From Pseudomonas sp. Gutcm_11s (GTDB taxonomy: Bacteria > Pseudomonadota > Gammaproteobacteria > Pseudomonadales > Pseudomonadaceae): a stretch of 64,000 nt of DNA. Position numbers and translations under genes: made by a program. The notes beneath the pieces are model-generated. The model was not told the DNA's origin and made no database searches. It worked only from the letters and a program-made list of their open reading frames with translations. Each line of letters begins with the position of its first letter. Position 1 is the stretch's first letter. Location: contig NZ_JAQSUW010000006.1 of assembly GCF_028649395.1 (NCBI RefSeq), forward strand, positions 1 through 64,000. The letters run 5' to 3'. This document shows positions 44,177 through 53,000 of the stretch, one piece after another.

Positions 44177-45061
44177 ATGGCCCCCAAGGATCTGTTACTG
44201 GCGCTGGTGGTGATCGTCGCCTGGGGCCTCAACTTCGTGGTCATCCGTGTCGGCCTCGACGGCTTGCCACCGATGCTGCTCGGCGCCTTGCGTTTCGTCC
44301 TGGCGGCGCTGCCGGTGTTCTTCGTGCGCCGGCCCAACCTGCCGTGGCGCTGGCTGATCGCCTACGGCGCGACCATTTCCCTTGGCCAGTTCGTGTTCCT
44401 CTTCCAGGCCATGGCCAGTGGTATGCCGGCCGGCCTTGCCTCGCTGGTACTGCAGTCGCAGGCCTTCTTCACCCTGGCCTTCGCTGCGCTGTTCCTCGGT
44501 GAGCGCATGCGCGGCGCCAGTCTGCTCGGCCTGCTGATCGCCGGCGGCGGCCTGCTGCTGATCGGCCTGCAGACCGGTCACGCCACCACGCTGCTGGGCA
44601 TCGTGCTGACCCTGATCGCCGCGTCGATGTGGGCAATGGGCAACGTGCTCACCCGCAAGTTCGGCAAGGTCAACCTGATGGGCCTGGTGATCTGGGGCAG
44701 CCTGATTCCGCCGATTCCGTTCTTCCTCCTGTCGCTGTGGCTGGAAGGACCGCAGCGCATCGAACACGCACTGCTCAACATCGGTATGAGTTCGGTGCTG
44801 GCCCTGCTGTACCTGGCGCTGGTTGCCACGCTGCTCGGCTACGGCCTGTGGAGTCGCCTGCTGTCGCGCTACCCGGCCGGGCAGGTGGCGCCGTTCTCGC
44901 TGCTGGTGCCGGTGGTCGGGCTGAGCAGTTCGGCGGTGCTACTGGGCGAACGCCTCAGCACGCTGCAGTGGGCTGGCGCCGGGCTGGTGATGCTCGGCCT
45001 GCTGGTCAACGTGTTTGGCGGCAAGCTCTGGCAGCGCTTGCAGGGCGCACAGGCCGCCTAG
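44177..45061 (+). CDS. eamA: O-acetylserine/cysteine exporter EamA-like
   Basis: 294-residue DMT transporter with ten membrane segments in two EamA repeats. It resembles E. coli EamA along its length: WGLNFVVIRVGLDGLPPMLLGALRF near the N-terminus, GMPAGLASLVLQSQAFFT, and APFSLLVPVVGLSSSAVLLGERL. EamA exports O-acetylserine and cysteine. ATG 44177 has GGAG upstream. It is followed 55 bp later by the dGTPase gene on the same strand. Confidence 0.88.
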   Translation: MAPKDLLLALVVIVAWGLNFVVIRVGLDGLPPMLLGALRFVLAALPVFFVRRPNLPWRWLIAYGATISLGQFVFLFQAMASGMPAGLASLVLQSQAFFTLAFAALFLGERMRGASLLGLLIAGGGLLLIGLQTGHATTLLGIVLTLIAASMWAMGNVLTRKFGKVNLMGLVIWGSLIPPIPFFLLSLWLEGPQRIEHALLNIGMSSVLALLYLALVATLLGYGLWSRLLSRYPAGQVAPFSLLVPVVGLSSSAVLLGERLSTLQWAGAGLVMLGLLVNVFGGKLWQRLQGAQAA

Positions 45062-45116
45062 CCGAAGCACTCGCCGACGCGCTAGGCTGCGGGCCAACCG
45101 GCAAGGAGCGAGTGCG

Positions 45117-46583
45117 TTGGATTTCAAGACGAAGATTTCCCTGCGCCGTGCCCGCGATGGCGGCACGGTGCCCGAGGTAGGCGACGAGGCCTGGCTGTTT
45201 GAGCTCACCGAGCGCCTGGAGAGCGACCGCGGGCGCATCCTCAACTCGGCGGCGCTGCGCCGCCTGCAGCAGAAGACCCAGGTGTTCCCGCTGGAGCGCA
45301 ACGCCGCGGTGCGCAGCCGCCTGACCCACTCGCTGGAAGTGCAGCAGGTCGGTCGCCACATCGTTCGCACGCTGTTCCACAAGCTCGGTCCACGCGCCGC
45401 CGAGTATGGCCTGGACGGCATGGAGCGGGTGCTGGAGACGCTGGTGGAAATGGCCTGCCTGAGCCACGACATCGGCAACCCGCCATTCGGCCACTTCGGC
45501 GAATTCGCCATCGGCGACTGGTGTGCGCGGCATCTCGACACATTGTTTACCACTGCCGTGCCGCAGGCCGACGCCGAGCTGCGACAGCGCATGCTGCGTG
45601 ACCTCAACAGCTTCGAGGGCAATGCCCAGGCCATTCGCCTGGTGCATCGCCTGCACGACATGAACCTGACCTACAGCCAGGCCGCGTGCATGCTCAAGTA
45701 CGTGCGTGCGGCGCACCAGCCGAAGCCGGAGAAGGGCAGCGCCGGCGCCTACCTGCGCAAGAAGCCCGGCTTCTACCTGAGCGAGGAAGGCTTCGTCACC
45801 CTGCTGTGGCAGACGCTGGGCATGGCGCCGCAGACCCGCTATCCGCTGGTCTACGTGATGGAGGCGGCGGACGACATCTCCTACTGCCTGGCCGACCTGG
45901 AGGACGCGGTGGTCAAGGGCATCCTCGACCTGCCGCGCCTGTGCACGCTGCTGCGCGACACCTTCGCCCGCTTCAAACCGCTGGACACGGCGATCGACAC
46001 GCGCGGGCGCAGCTTCGCCGAATTGCTGGACGACGCCTGGCTGCGCGCCGATGCCGAGCCGGTGGACAAGGTTGGGCAGTTCTTCATCCGCCTGCGCGTG
46101 AACCTGATCCACCCGCTGGTGCAGCACGCCGCCGGGCAGTTCATCGAACAGTTCGATGCGGTGCATGCCGGCACCCTCGACCGCGCGCTGCTGGAAGACG
46201 ACAGCCCGGCCTGCGCTGTGGTGCAGACCTTCAAGACGGTGGGCGCCGAACAGGTGTTCTGCCATCGCGAAGTGGAGACCCTGCAGCTGCGCGGCCTGCG
46301 CATCCTGCAGGGGCTGCTGGAGGGTTACGGTGTGCTGCTGGGCCAGAGCGGCGCGGACTTCCAGGCGTTGCTGTCCGGCAAGGGCCGCGCCGACCAGCGC
46401 ATGCTGCTGCGCCGTCTGCCCACCCACCTGCTCAGTGCCTATCGCCAGGCGCTGACCGAGCACGACGGCGAGGACGCGCCGGCCTGGGAGTTCTACCACC
46501 GCACGCGCCTGCTCCTGGACTTCGTCAGCGGCCTGACCGACCAGCTGGCCGAGGACGAGTTCGCAGTGCTCAGCGCCCAGTAA
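45117..46583 (+). CDS. dgt: Deoxyguanosinetriphosphate triphosphohydrolase (dGTPase)
   Basis: 488-residue HD-superfamily enzyme that splits dGTP into deoxyguanosine and triphosphate. The HD metal ligands are visible in RLTHSLEVQQVGR (His near 68) and LSHDIGNPPFGHFGE (His/Asp near 118-119), with a distal Asp in MEAADDISYCLADLED. It starts at TTG 45117, giving L-D-F-K-T-K; AAGGAG 9 nt upstream and the family N-terminus support this rather than an upstream in-frame start. A bidirectional terminator follows. Confidence 0.92.
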   Translation: MDFKTKISLRRARDGGTVPEVGDEAWLFELTERLESDRGRILNSAALRRLQQKTQVFPLERNAAVRSRLTHSLEVQQVGRHIVRTLFHKLGPRAAEYGLDGMERVLETLVEMACLSHDIGNPPFGHFGEFAIGDWCARHLDTLFTTAVPQADAELRQRMLRDLNSFEGNAQAIRLVHRLHDMNLTYSQAACMLKYVRAAHQPKPEKGSAGAYLRKKPGFYLSEEGFVTLLWQTLGMAPQTRYPLVYVMEAADDISYCLADLEDAVVKGILDLPRLCTLLRDTFARFKPLDTAIDTRGRSFAELLDDAWLRADAEPVDKVGQFFIRLRVNLIHPLVQHAAGQFIEQFDAVHAGTLDRALLEDDSPACAVVQTFKTVGAEQVFCHREVETLQLRGLRILQGLLEGYGVLLGQSGADFQALLSGKGRADQRMLLRRLPTHLLSAYRQALTEHDGEDAPAWEFYHRTRLLLDFVSGLTDQLAEDEFAVLSAQ

Positions 46584-46593
46584 TCGCCGGCAT

Positions 46594-46630
46594 AAAAAAG
46601 CCGGGCTTCCTCGCGGGAGCCCGGCTTTTT
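46594..46630. terminator. Bidirectional intrinsic terminator between dgt and ahpF
   Basis: Stem AAAAAGCCGGGCT / AGCCCGGCTTTTT around a 10-nt loop, with A and T tracts on both sides, serving the two convergent genes. Confidence 0.9.
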
Positions 46631-46646
46631 CGTTGCTACGTACTGA

Positions 46647-48203
46647 TCAGCTGGTGCGGATCAGGTGGTCGAAGGCGGACAGCGATGCCTTGGAGCCTTC
46701 GCCGACGGCGATGACGATCTGCTTGTACGGCACGGTGGTCACGTCACCGGCAGCGAACACGCCGGGGATGTTGGTGGCGCCCTTGGCGTCGACGATGATC
46801 TCGCCGAAGCGGTTGAGCTCCAAGGTGCCCTTGAGCCAGTCGCTGTTCGGCAGCAGGCCGATCTGCACGAAGATGCCTTCCAGCTCGACGGTATGTACCG
46901 CGTCGCTGCTGCGATCCTTGTAGGTCAGGCCGGTGACCTTCTGGCCGTCGCCGACCACTGCGGTGGTCTGCGCGCTCTTGATCACGGTGACGTTCGGCAG
47001 GCTGTACAGCTTGTTCTGCAGCACGGCGTCGGCACGCAGGGTGTCGGCGAATTCGAGCAGGGTGACGTGGGCGACGATGCCGGCCAGGTCGATGGCCGCC
47101 TCGACGCCGGAGTTACCGCCGCCGATTACCGCTACACGCTTGCCCTTGAACAGCGGGCCGTCGCAGTGCGGGCAGAAGCACACGCCCTTGGCCTTGTATT
47201 CCTGCTCGCCGGGTACGCCCATCTCTCTCCAGCGGGCGCCGGTGGAGAGGATCACGGTCTTGGCCTTGAGCGAGGCGCCATTTTCGAACTTCACTTCGTG
47301 CGGGCCACCTTCGGCACTGGCCGGAACCAGGGCGGAGGCGCGTTGCAGGTTCATGATGTCGACTTCGTACTGGCGCACGTGCTCTTCCAGGGCGCGGGCC
47401 AGTTTCGGGCCTTCGGTCTCCTGCACCGAGATGAAGTTCTCGATGGCCATGGTGTCCAGTACCTGGCCGCCGAAGCGCTCGGCTGCCACGCCAGTGCGGA
47501 TGCCTTTACGCGCGGCGTAGATGGCCGCTGCGGCGCCAGCCGGGCCACCGCCCACTACCAGCACGTCGAAGGCGTCCTTGGCGTTCATCTTCTCGGCGTC
47601 GCGGTTGCCGGCCTGGGTGTCGATCTTGGCGAGGATTTCCTTCACCTCCATGCGACCCGAGGCGAAGACTTCACCGTTCAGGTAGATGCTCGGCACCGCC
47701 ATGATCTGGCGACGCTCGACTTCTTCCTGGAACAGCGCGCCGTCGATGGACACGTTGCGGATGTTGGGGTTGAGCACGGCCATCAGGTTCAGCGCCTGGA
47801 CCACGTCCGGGCAGTTCTGGCAGGACAGCGAGAAGTAGGTTTCGAACTCGAAACGGCCTTCGATGCTCTTGATCTGCTCGATGGTTTCCGCGTCCAGCTT
47901 GGACGGGTGGCCGCCGACCTGCAGCAGGGCCAGTACCAGCGAGGTGAATTCGTGGCCCATGGGGATGCCGGCGAAGGTAACGCCGATATCCGCACCCGGG
48001 CGGTTGAGCGAGAACGACGGACGACGTGCGTCGTTGCCATCGGTCTTGAGGGTGATCTTGTCGGTCAGGCCGACGATGTCTTTGAGCAGTCCGAGCAGTT
48101 CCTGAGACTTCTCGCCGTCATCGAGGCTGGCGACGATCTCGAACGGCTGGGTGACCTTCTCGAGGTAGGCCTTCAACTGGGTTTGCAGATTGGCGTCCAA
48201 CAT
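46647..48203 (-). CDS. ahpF: Alkyl hydroperoxide reductase subunit F
   Basis: 518-residue flavoprotein that regenerates AhpC with NADH. The N-terminal tandem thioredoxin folds carry the CxxC C128-Q-N-C131; the FAD domain has [19 protein letters not shown] (~216); the TrxR-type redox centre is C344-P-H-C347; NADH-binding [15 protein letters not shown] and FAD-binding [11 protein letters not shown] follow. ATG 48203. It lies 141 bp downstream of ahpC on the same strand, with a hairpin in between that may reduce its expression. Confidence 0.97.
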   Translation of the reverse strand: MLDANLQTQLKAYLEKVTQPFEIVASLDDGEKSQELLGLLKDIVGLTDKITLKTDGNDARRPSFSLNRPGADIGVTFAGIPMGHEFTSLVLALLQVGGHPSKLDAETIEQIKSIEGRFEFETYFSLSCQNCPDVVQALNLMAVLNPNIRNVSIDGALFQEEVERRQIMAVPSIYLNGEVFASGRMEVKEILAKIDTQAGNRDAEKMNAKDAFDVLVVGGGPAGAAAAIYAARKGIRTGVAAERFGGQVLDTMAIENFISVQETEGPKLARALEEHVRQYEVDIMNLQRASALVPASAEGGPHEVKFENGASLKAKTVILSTGARWREMGVPGEQEYKAKGVCFCPHCDGPLFKGKRVAVIGGGNSGVEAAIDLAGIVAHVTLLEFADTLRADAVLQNKLYSLPNVTVIKSAQTTAVVGDGQKVTGLTYKDRSSDAVHTVELEGIFVQIGLLPNSDWLKGTLELNRFGEIIVDAKGATNIPGVFAAGDVTTVPYKQIVIAVGEGSKASLSAFDHLIRTS

Positions 48204-48243
48204 GACGGGAATCCTCTAGCGAATAGCGAATTTCGGACAAACA

Positions 48244-48272
48244 AACGCCCGGACGGATCGCGCCCGGGCGTT
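48244..48272 (-). terminator. ahpC-ahpF intergenic hairpin (attenuator candidate)
   Basis: Stem AACGCCCGG / CCGGGCGTT around an 11-nt loop; read on the minus strand it is followed by a T-rich stretch. It lies 72 bp after the ahpC stop and 40 bp before ahpF and could partially terminate transcription from the ahpC promoter. Confidence 0.6.
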
Positions 48273-48344
48273 CGGGCACTTGCGGCTGGGTTTCAGCCGG
48301 CGAAGCGCAAGGCGGGGTGGGGCCTATGCGGCCCCGGGCAGATC

Positions 48345-48908
48345 TTAGATCTTGCCGACCAGGTCCAGGGACGGAGCCAGGGTCTTCTCGCCTTCTTTCC
48401 ACTTGGCCGGGCAAACCTGGCCCGGGTTAGCGGCGGTGTACTGAGCGGCTTTCAGCTTGCGCAGGGTCTCGGAGACGTCGCGAGCGATTTCGTTGGAGTG
48501 GATTTCCAGGGTCTTGATCACGCCTTCCGGGTTGATCACGAAGGTGCCACGCAGCGCCAGACCTTCTTCAGCGATGTGCACGCCGAAAGCGTTGGTCAGC
48601 TGGTGGGTCGGATCGCCGATCAGCGGGAACTGAGCCTTGCCAACGGCCGGGGAGGTTTCGTGCCATACCTTGTGCGAGAAGTGGGTGTCGGTGGTGACGA
48701 TGTACACCTCGGCACCGGCCTTCTGGAACTCGGCGTAGTTGTTGGCGGCGTCTTCGATTTCGGTCGGGCAGTTGAAGGTGAAGGCAGCCGGCATGAAGAT
48801 CAGCACGGACCACTTGCCTTTCAGGCTCTGCTCGGTGACCTGGATGAACTCGCCATTGTGGAAGGCGTTGGCGGTAAAGGGTTGAACCTGGGTGTTGATC
48901 AGGGACAT
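48345..48908 (-). CDS. ahpC: Alkyl hydroperoxide reductase subunit C (2-Cys peroxiredoxin)
   Basis: 187-residue peroxiredoxin that reduces H2O2 and organic peroxides. The peroxidatic Cys is C47 (FTFNCPTE) and the resolving Cys is C166 (GQVCPAKW). The sequence is nearly that of P. aeruginosa AhpC as I recall it, including Asn before C47. ATG 48908 follows AGGAG. An OxyR-type site and a promoter lie directly upstream; ahpF follows. Confidence 0.98.
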   Translation of the reverse strand: MSLINTQVQPFTANAFHNGEFIQVTEQSLKGKWSVLIFMPAAFTFNCPTEIEDAANNYAEFQKAGAEVYIVTTDTHFSHKVWHETSPAVGKAQFPLIGDPTHQLTNAFGVHIAEEGLALRGTFVINPEGVIKTLEIHSNEIARDVSETLRKLKAAQYTAANPGQVCPAKWKEGEKTLAPSLDLVGKI

Positions 48909-48948
48909 GAGAGAACTCCTGTTGGGGTTTGGAAACTTGATGCTGCGC

Positions 48949-48977
48949 ATACTAACCGCATCAGCTGTAATCGCTAA
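48949..48977 (-). promoter_or_regulatory. ahpC promoter candidate
   Basis: On the minus strand, TTAGCG (48977-48972), a 17-bp spacer and TAGTAT (48954-48949). The poor -35 directly abuts the OxyR-type site, as in activator-dependent promoters. Confidence 0.55.
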
Positions 48978-49014
48978 ATTGAATGAAGGCATCAAAACGA
49001 TTGAGTCGGTCTAT
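48978..49014 (-). promoter_or_regulatory. OxyR-type binding site upstream of ahpC
   Basis: On the minus strand: ATAG-N7-CAAT-N7-ATGC-N7-CAAT. Spacing is exactly 4-7-4-7-4-7-4 (37 bp), the arrangement of the OxyR consensus ATAG-N7-CTAT-N7-ATAG-N7-CTAT; half-sites 1, 2 and 4 match well and 3 partly. It ends at the -35 of the ahpC promoter. Confidence 0.7.
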
Positions 49015-49051
49015 GTACCGTCATCTTAAAAGTGGCAGTTATCTATGACAG

Positions 49052-49660
49052 TCAGCGGGCGATTTGTAGTTGTGGGTGCTGCTGACGGTATTGCTCGAAG
49101 ATGAACTGGCGGATGCGCTCGGCGTGTTCGCTGTGCTGCATCTGCAGGCCGTAGGCCGCGCGGTGGCGTCCGATACGGCGGATACGCTGGCCCTTGATGG
49201 GCAGGCTCTCGAAGCCCGGCAGGGGTAGCCAGAGGCTGAAGCGCTCCGGCGGTTCGAGCATCGGCGAGCCGACTACCAGGCTGTCCGGGGCGATCTCGTA
49301 GACCAGCAGGGCGCTGTCTTCGCCGTGCTTGTCACGCAGCACCAGCGGTTCGTCCAGCTCGAGGCGCCAGGGGCGGCGCACCTGGCCGTCCTCGAAGATG
49401 CTCGGTGCGCCCATTTCCAGCAGCAGCCCGTGCAACTCGTCGTCGACCATCTGAAGGGGGAAGGTCATCCTGCAGTTGTCCACCTGCGCTTCCAGGCTCA
49501 ACTTGGCATGGCCGCCGAGGCGGGCGAGCAGGGCGTTGGCCAACGGGCCGCCATCTACCTTGAATGCCGGGATCGACAGTGGCTTGCCGATCAGCTGGCT
49601 GCTGAATACTTCACGGATGAAGTCCAGCTCCTCGCTGGACAGGGTCGGCTGCTCGGACAT
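49052..49660 (-). CDS. Hypothetical protein, 202 aa (possible flagellar-brake/PilZ-like)
   Basis: Soluble protein: a helical N-terminus (SSEELDFIREVFSSQLIGKPL), a beta-rich middle (VDNCRMTFPLQMVDDELHGLLLEMG; RPWRLELDEPLVLRDKHGE) and an end with IKGQRIRRIGRHRAAYGLQMQ that weakly recalls a PilZ RxxxR...G pattern. The PilZ reading is tentative; the c-di-GMP motif is not clear. ATG 49660 follows GAGGG and gives an N-terminus typical of a start; the frame opens to 49837. It is divergent from the flavodoxin. Confidence 0.75.
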   Translation of the reverse strand: MSEQPTLSSEELDFIREVFSSQLIGKPLSIPAFKVDGGPLANALLARLGGHAKLSLEAQVDNCRMTFPLQMVDDELHGLLLEMGAPSIFEDGQVRRPWRLELDEPLVLRDKHGEDSALLVYEIAPDSLVVGSPMLEPPERFSLWLPLPGFESLPIKGQRIRRIGRHRAAYGLQMQHSEHAERIRQFIFEQYRQQHPQLQIAR

Positions 49661-49823
49661 GATGCCCTCCAAGGGGCTGTGCACTGTGGCCGAAAGCAAG
49701 AAATGCGCCTGTCCCTGAGCACTGGCGACCACCAGTGTGGGACGGCCGGCGGGGCGGTGAGTTCCCCGTCGGGCGACATACGGCATAATGCGCGGCGTTT
49801 TTTCCCGATCTCTGGAGTGCCAC

Positions 49824-50273
49824 ATGAAAGTCGCCATCCTCTCTGGTTCCGTCTATGGGGCTGCCGAAGACGTTGCCCGAGTTGCCGTACAGACGCTGGA
49901 AGGCGCCGGCTACGAGGCCTGGCACAAGCCCGGCGTGGCGCTCGAGGAGGTGCTGGCCTTCGCCCCCGAGGCGATTCTGGTGGTGACCTCCACCACTGGC
50001 ATGGGCGAGCTGCCCGGCAATCTGCAGAACCTCTACTACGCGCTGCGCGACCGTTTCCCGGCCTGGAGCGGCCTGCCCGGCGCGGTGATCGCCCTGGGCG
50101 ACTCCAGCTACGACGTGTTCTGTGGCGGCGGTGAGCAGATGCGCGAGCTGCTGCTGGAGCTGGGCGTACGCGAGGCGCTGCCGATGCTGCGCCTGGATGC
50201 CAGCGAGACCGTCACCCCGGACAGCGATGCCAAGCCCTGGCTGGCTGAGCTGGCGCAAGCGCTGAAAGGCTGA
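49824..50273 (+). CDS. Flavodoxin (MioC-like)
   Basis: 149-residue FMN protein of the short-chain flavodoxin type. The phosphate loop is LSGSVYGAAEDVA (residues ~5-17), the isoalloxazine-binding loops are TTGMGELPGN and LGDSSYDVFCGGG. It is likely an electron carrier; MioC-type proteins support biotin synthesis and other radical reactions. The stop codon overlaps the start of the cupin gene (TGATG), so the two are translationally coupled. Confidence 0.92.
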   Translation: MKVAILSGSVYGAAEDVARVAVQTLEGAGYEAWHKPGVALEEVLAFAPEAILVVTSTTGMGELPGNLQNLYYALRDRFPAWSGLPGAVIALGDSSYDVFCGGGEQMRELLLELGVREALPMLRLDASETVTPDSDAKPWLAELAQALKG

Positions 50274-50740
50274 TGCACCCGCGCGCCGCCGAGCTGATCC
50301 GCGAGCTGCAGCTGGCCGCCCATCCCGAGGGCGGCTACTACCGGCGGCTGTTCACCTCGGCGCTGCGTGATGGCGATGGCCGCGCCGCGTCCAGCGCCAT
50401 CCTGTTCCTGCTGCCGGGCTGCGCGGTCAGCCGTTGGCATCGCATCGATGCCGACGAACTCTGGCATTTCCATGAGGGCGCACCGCTCGAACTGCTGATC
50501 GGCGAGACGCCGGATGCCGTGCGTCGTGAGGTGCTAGGCCCGGTGGCGGCGCAGCAGCTGCCGCAACGCGTGGTGCCGGCGCAGGCCTGGCAGGCCGCGC
50601 GCAGCCTGGGCGATTTCACCCTGGTCGGCTGCACGGTGGCGCCGGAGTTCCGCTTCGAGAACTTCCGCCTGCTCGCCGACGATCCGGCCGCGCAGGCCGC
50701 CTGGCCGCTGCTGAGTGGCGACTACTCCGAGCTGCTCTGA
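50273..50740 (+). CDS. Cupin, DUF985 family
   Basis: 155-residue cupin_5/DUF985 protein with LAAHPEGGYYRRLF at the start, HRIDADELWHFHEGAPLELL as the metal-site strand (His residues near 44 and 54/56) and the closing VGCTVAPEFRFENFRLL. A single double-stranded beta-helix domain; function unknown, perhaps an epimerase-like or sensor domain. Coupled to the flavodoxin by TGATG; its 3' end overlaps the convergent LysR gene by 19 bp. Confidence 0.9.
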   Translation: MHPRAAELIRELQLAAHPEGGYYRRLFTSALRDGDGRAASSAILFLLPGCAVSRWHRIDADELWHFHEGAPLELLIGETPDAVRREVLGPVAAQQLPQRVVPAQAWQAARSLGDFTLVGCTVAPEFRFENFRLLADDPAAQAAWPLLSGDYSELL

Positions 50741-51612
50741 TCCTGCTCCGCCAGGAGGTCGAGCCAGGCCTGTGCCGCGCGTGACAGGTAAGCGCCGCGG
50801 CGCCAGATGAAGGCGATGTCCCAGCGCAGGTTCGACTCGCGCAGCGCCACGCGCACCACGCCCGGCCGTTCCAGCTCGCGCGCCACGATGCGCGGCAGCA
50901 GCACCACGCCCTGACCGGCCGCCACCAGCGCGACGAGGAAGTCCGCCTGGCCGCTGCGCCCGCCTTCCAGCGGAGTGAAGCCGGCCTCCTGGCAGGCACG
51001 CAGCAAGCGGTCGTTGAGGGTGAAGCTCTGCTGGTAGAGCAGGAAGGGCGTGTCGGCCAGCTCCTGCAGACTCACGCCGCTGGCCCCGGCCAGTGCGTGC
51101 GCGGCCGGCAGCAGCACGTCCAGCGGCTCGTTGCAGAACGGCTGGCTGGCGAAGGCCGGGTCATCCGGCTGCAGGCCGGCGCCCAGCTCCAGCTCGCCGC
51201 TCAGCACCAACTGCTCGACCAGCTTGCTGCCGCCTTCCTGCAGGTGCACGACGATGTTCGGGTAGCGCCGCCGGTACTCGGCAAACAGCCCGGCGAACAG
51301 CGCATCGCTGCCCAGCAGCGGCAGGCCCAGGCGCAGCTCGCCGCGTTCCAGCTGGCCGAGGTCGTCAAGCTCGCGCAGCAGCTCCTGGCGCAGGCGCAGG
51401 AAGTCTTCGGCGCGGCGCTGCACCACGCGGCCGGCGTCGGTCAGGCGCAGGTGCGGGCCGCTGCGTTCGAGCAGCTGCACGCCGAGGCGCTGTTCCAGCT
51501 GGGCGACCTGCTTGCTGATCGCCGACTGGCTGGCATGCAGCACGCCGGCGGCCTGGGTGAAACCGCCCTGGCGCACCACTTCGGCGAAGGCGCGTAGCTG
51601 TTTGAATTCCAT
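50722..51612 (-). CDS. LysR-family regulator (CidR-like by position)
   Basis: 296-residue LTTR: N-terminal helix-turn-helix (GGFTQAAGVLHASQSAISKQVAQLEQRLGVQLLERS) and a C-terminal effector domain. It is divergent from cidA-cidB, 86 bp away, and therefore probably activates them, as CidR does in other bacteria in response to acetate/pyruvate overflow metabolism (inference). A dyad is present in the shared intergenic region. It overlaps the cupin gene by 19 bp at its 3' end. Confidence 0.93.
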   Translation of the reverse strand: MEFKQLRAFAEVVRQGGFTQAAGVLHASQSAISKQVAQLEQRLGVQLLERSGPHLRLTDAGRVVQRRAEDFLRLRQELLRELDDLGQLERGELRLGLPLLGSDALFAGLFAEYRRRYPNIVVHLQEGGSKLVEQLVLSGELELGAGLQPDDPAFASQPFCNEPLDVLLPAAHALAGASGVSLQELADTPFLLYQQSFTLNDRLLRACQEAGFTPLEGGRSGQADFLVALVAAGQGVVLLPRIVARELERPGVVRVALRESNLRWDIAFIWRRGAYLSRAAQAWLDLLAEQDQSSSE

Positions 51613-51630
51613 TCTGGAATGCCTTTCATT

Positions 51631-51641
51631 CGAACAATTCG
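51631..51641. promoter_or_regulatory. Dyad in the LysR-cidA intergenic region
   Basis: CGAA-CAA-TTCG palindrome, 18 bp from the LysR start and 57 bp before cidA; the only clear inverted repeat in the 86-bp divergent gap, hence a candidate LysR box. Confidence 0.4.
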
Positions 51642-51698
51642 CTTTTGGGATGATAGGCCCGCGCTTAACCTGCTTGCCAGTGCAAGAGGGTTTTCGCC

Positions 51699-52085
51699 GT
51701 GAATCGCGCGCGTGTGGGTCATCTGTTTCGTCTGGGCGCCGAGCTGGCCGTGCTGCTCGGCCTGTACCTGCTCGGCTGCCAGTTGGCTGCCTGGCTGGGC
51801 TGGCCGATTCCCGGCGGGGTCATCGGCCTGGGCCTGTTGCTGGCCGCCTTCGCCAGCGGGCGAGTGGACCCGGCCGCCCTGCAGTTAGGCGCCGGCCTGC
51901 TGCTGGCGGAGATGCTGCTGTTCTTTATCCCGGCGCTGATGAGCCTGCTCGACTATGGCGCACTGCTGCGCGAGGAGGGCGGGCGGATCATGCTGGTGAT
52001 CGGCAGCAGCACCTTGCTGGTGATGCTGACCACGGCGCTGACCGTGGAGGCCATGTGCCGCTGGAGGATGCGCCGTGAACCTTGA
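51699..52085 (+). CDS. cidA: CidA/LrgA family holin-like protein
   Basis: 128-residue membrane protein with four hydrophobic segments and the CidA/LrgA core WPIPGGVIGLGLLL and LLLAEMLLFFIPALMSLLDYG. It starts at GTG 51699 with AGAGGG upstream. CidA/LrgA proteins, with CidB/LrgB, influence programmed cell death, pyruvate or metabolite transport and biofilm formation. It overlaps cidB by 11 bp. Confidence 0.92.
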   Translation: MNRARVGHLFRLGAELAVLLGLYLLGCQLAAWLGWPIPGGVIGLGLLLAAFASGRVDPAALQLGAGLLLAEMLLFFIPALMSLLDYGALLREEGGRIMLVIGSSTLLVMLTTALTVEAMCRWRMRREP

Positions 52086-52761
52086 GCCCATGCCGCTGTT
52101 CTGGCTGGGTCTGACCCTGGCCGCCTACCTGTTCAGCCGCTGGGCCTACCGGCGCAGCGGGCGCTACCTGCTGTCGCCGCTGCTGCTGGTGCCCGCAGTG
52201 TTGCTGGCGGTGGCCGTGCCGCTGCATACCGATTACGCCGAGTACTCCAGCAACACCCACCTGCTGATGTCGCTGCTCGGCCCGGCCACCGTGGCCTTCG
52301 CCGTACCGATCTGGCAGCAGCGCGCGCTGCTCGCCCGGCACTGGCCGGCGCTGCTACTGGGCATGCTGGCCGGCAGCGCGGTGGCCATCGCCAGTTCCTG
52401 GTGGCTGACCAATGCCCTGGCGCTGGACGGCGAGGTCAGCCGCTCGCTGGTGCCGCGTTCGATCACCACGCCGTTTGCCATGCCGGTGGCGCAGAGCCTG
52501 GGCGGCGTGCCGGAGCTGGCGGCGATCTTCGTCATGCTCACCGGCACCTTCGGCGCCCTGGTTGGCGGCCTGCTGCTGAAGTGGCTGCCCCTGCGCACGG
52601 CACTGGCGCGTGGCGCGCTGTTCGGCGTCGGCGCCCACGGCGCCGGAGTGGCGCGGGCCCAGGAAGTGGGGAGCGAGGAGGGCACAGTGGCTGGCCTGGT
52701 GATGGTGCTGATGGGGTTGCTCAACCTGTTCGCCGCGCCGCTGCTGCTGATCCTGTTGTGA
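52075..52761 (+). CDS. cidB: CidB/LrgB family membrane protein
   Basis: 228-residue membrane protein with about seven hydrophobic segments and the LrgB signature LLGPATVAFAVPI, SITTPFAMPVAQSLGG and FGVGAHGAGVARA. It starts at GTG 52075 inside the cidA gene, an 11-bp overlap indicating translational coupling. It is the partner of the CidA protein. A palindromic MITE-like element begins 6 bp after its stop and may act as its transcription end. Confidence 0.92.
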   Translation: MNLEPMPLFWLGLTLAAYLFSRWAYRRSGRYLLSPLLLVPAVLLAVAVPLHTDYAEYSSNTHLLMSLLGPATVAFAVPIWQQRALLARHWPALLLGMLAGSAVAIASSWWLTNALALDGEVSRSLVPRSITTPFAMPVAQSLGGVPELAAIFVMLTGTFGALVGGLLLKWLPLRTALARGALFGVGAHGAGVARAQEVGSEEGTVAGLVMVLMGLLNLFAAPLLLILL

Positions 52762-52766
52762 CCCGT

Positions 52767-52910
52767 GAGAACCTGCTTACGATCTCCTGGCTGTCGGCCA
52801 TACGGCGTTAAAAGTGGCCTCAAAATGCTCATTTACACCTCGTAAACTGCGCTTTTTCGGCCACTTTTGCCTTGTCTGGCTCTAATCCAGAAGATCGTAA
52901 GCAGGCTCTA
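52767..52910. mobile_element. Palindromic MITE-like element, 144 bp
   Basis: Near-perfect 24-bp terminal inverted repeats (52767-52790 and 52887-52910, three mismatches) bearing CCTGCTTACGATCT / AGATCGTAAGCAGG enclose an inner inverted repeat: GTTAAAAGTGGCC ... CATTTACACCTCGTAAAC ... GGCCACTTTT. There is no ORF, so it would be non-autonomous. A degenerate relative is at 30976-31068. The whole can fold into one long hairpin at the end of the cidAB transcript. Confidence 0.7.
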
Positions 52911-53000
52911 AGGCCACTGCGCTGGCCCGCAAGGCGACTGGTGAGGCGGGCGTCGCTCGCTAGACTCCTCGGCACAACAACAAGTGCCGAGGTGATTGCC

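Noticed and set aside
48345..48908. Asn before the peroxidatic Cys of AhpC as an anomaly
   Set aside because: E. coli-type AhpC has Val there, but P. aeruginosa AhpC, as I recall it, also has Asn, so it is normal for the genus.
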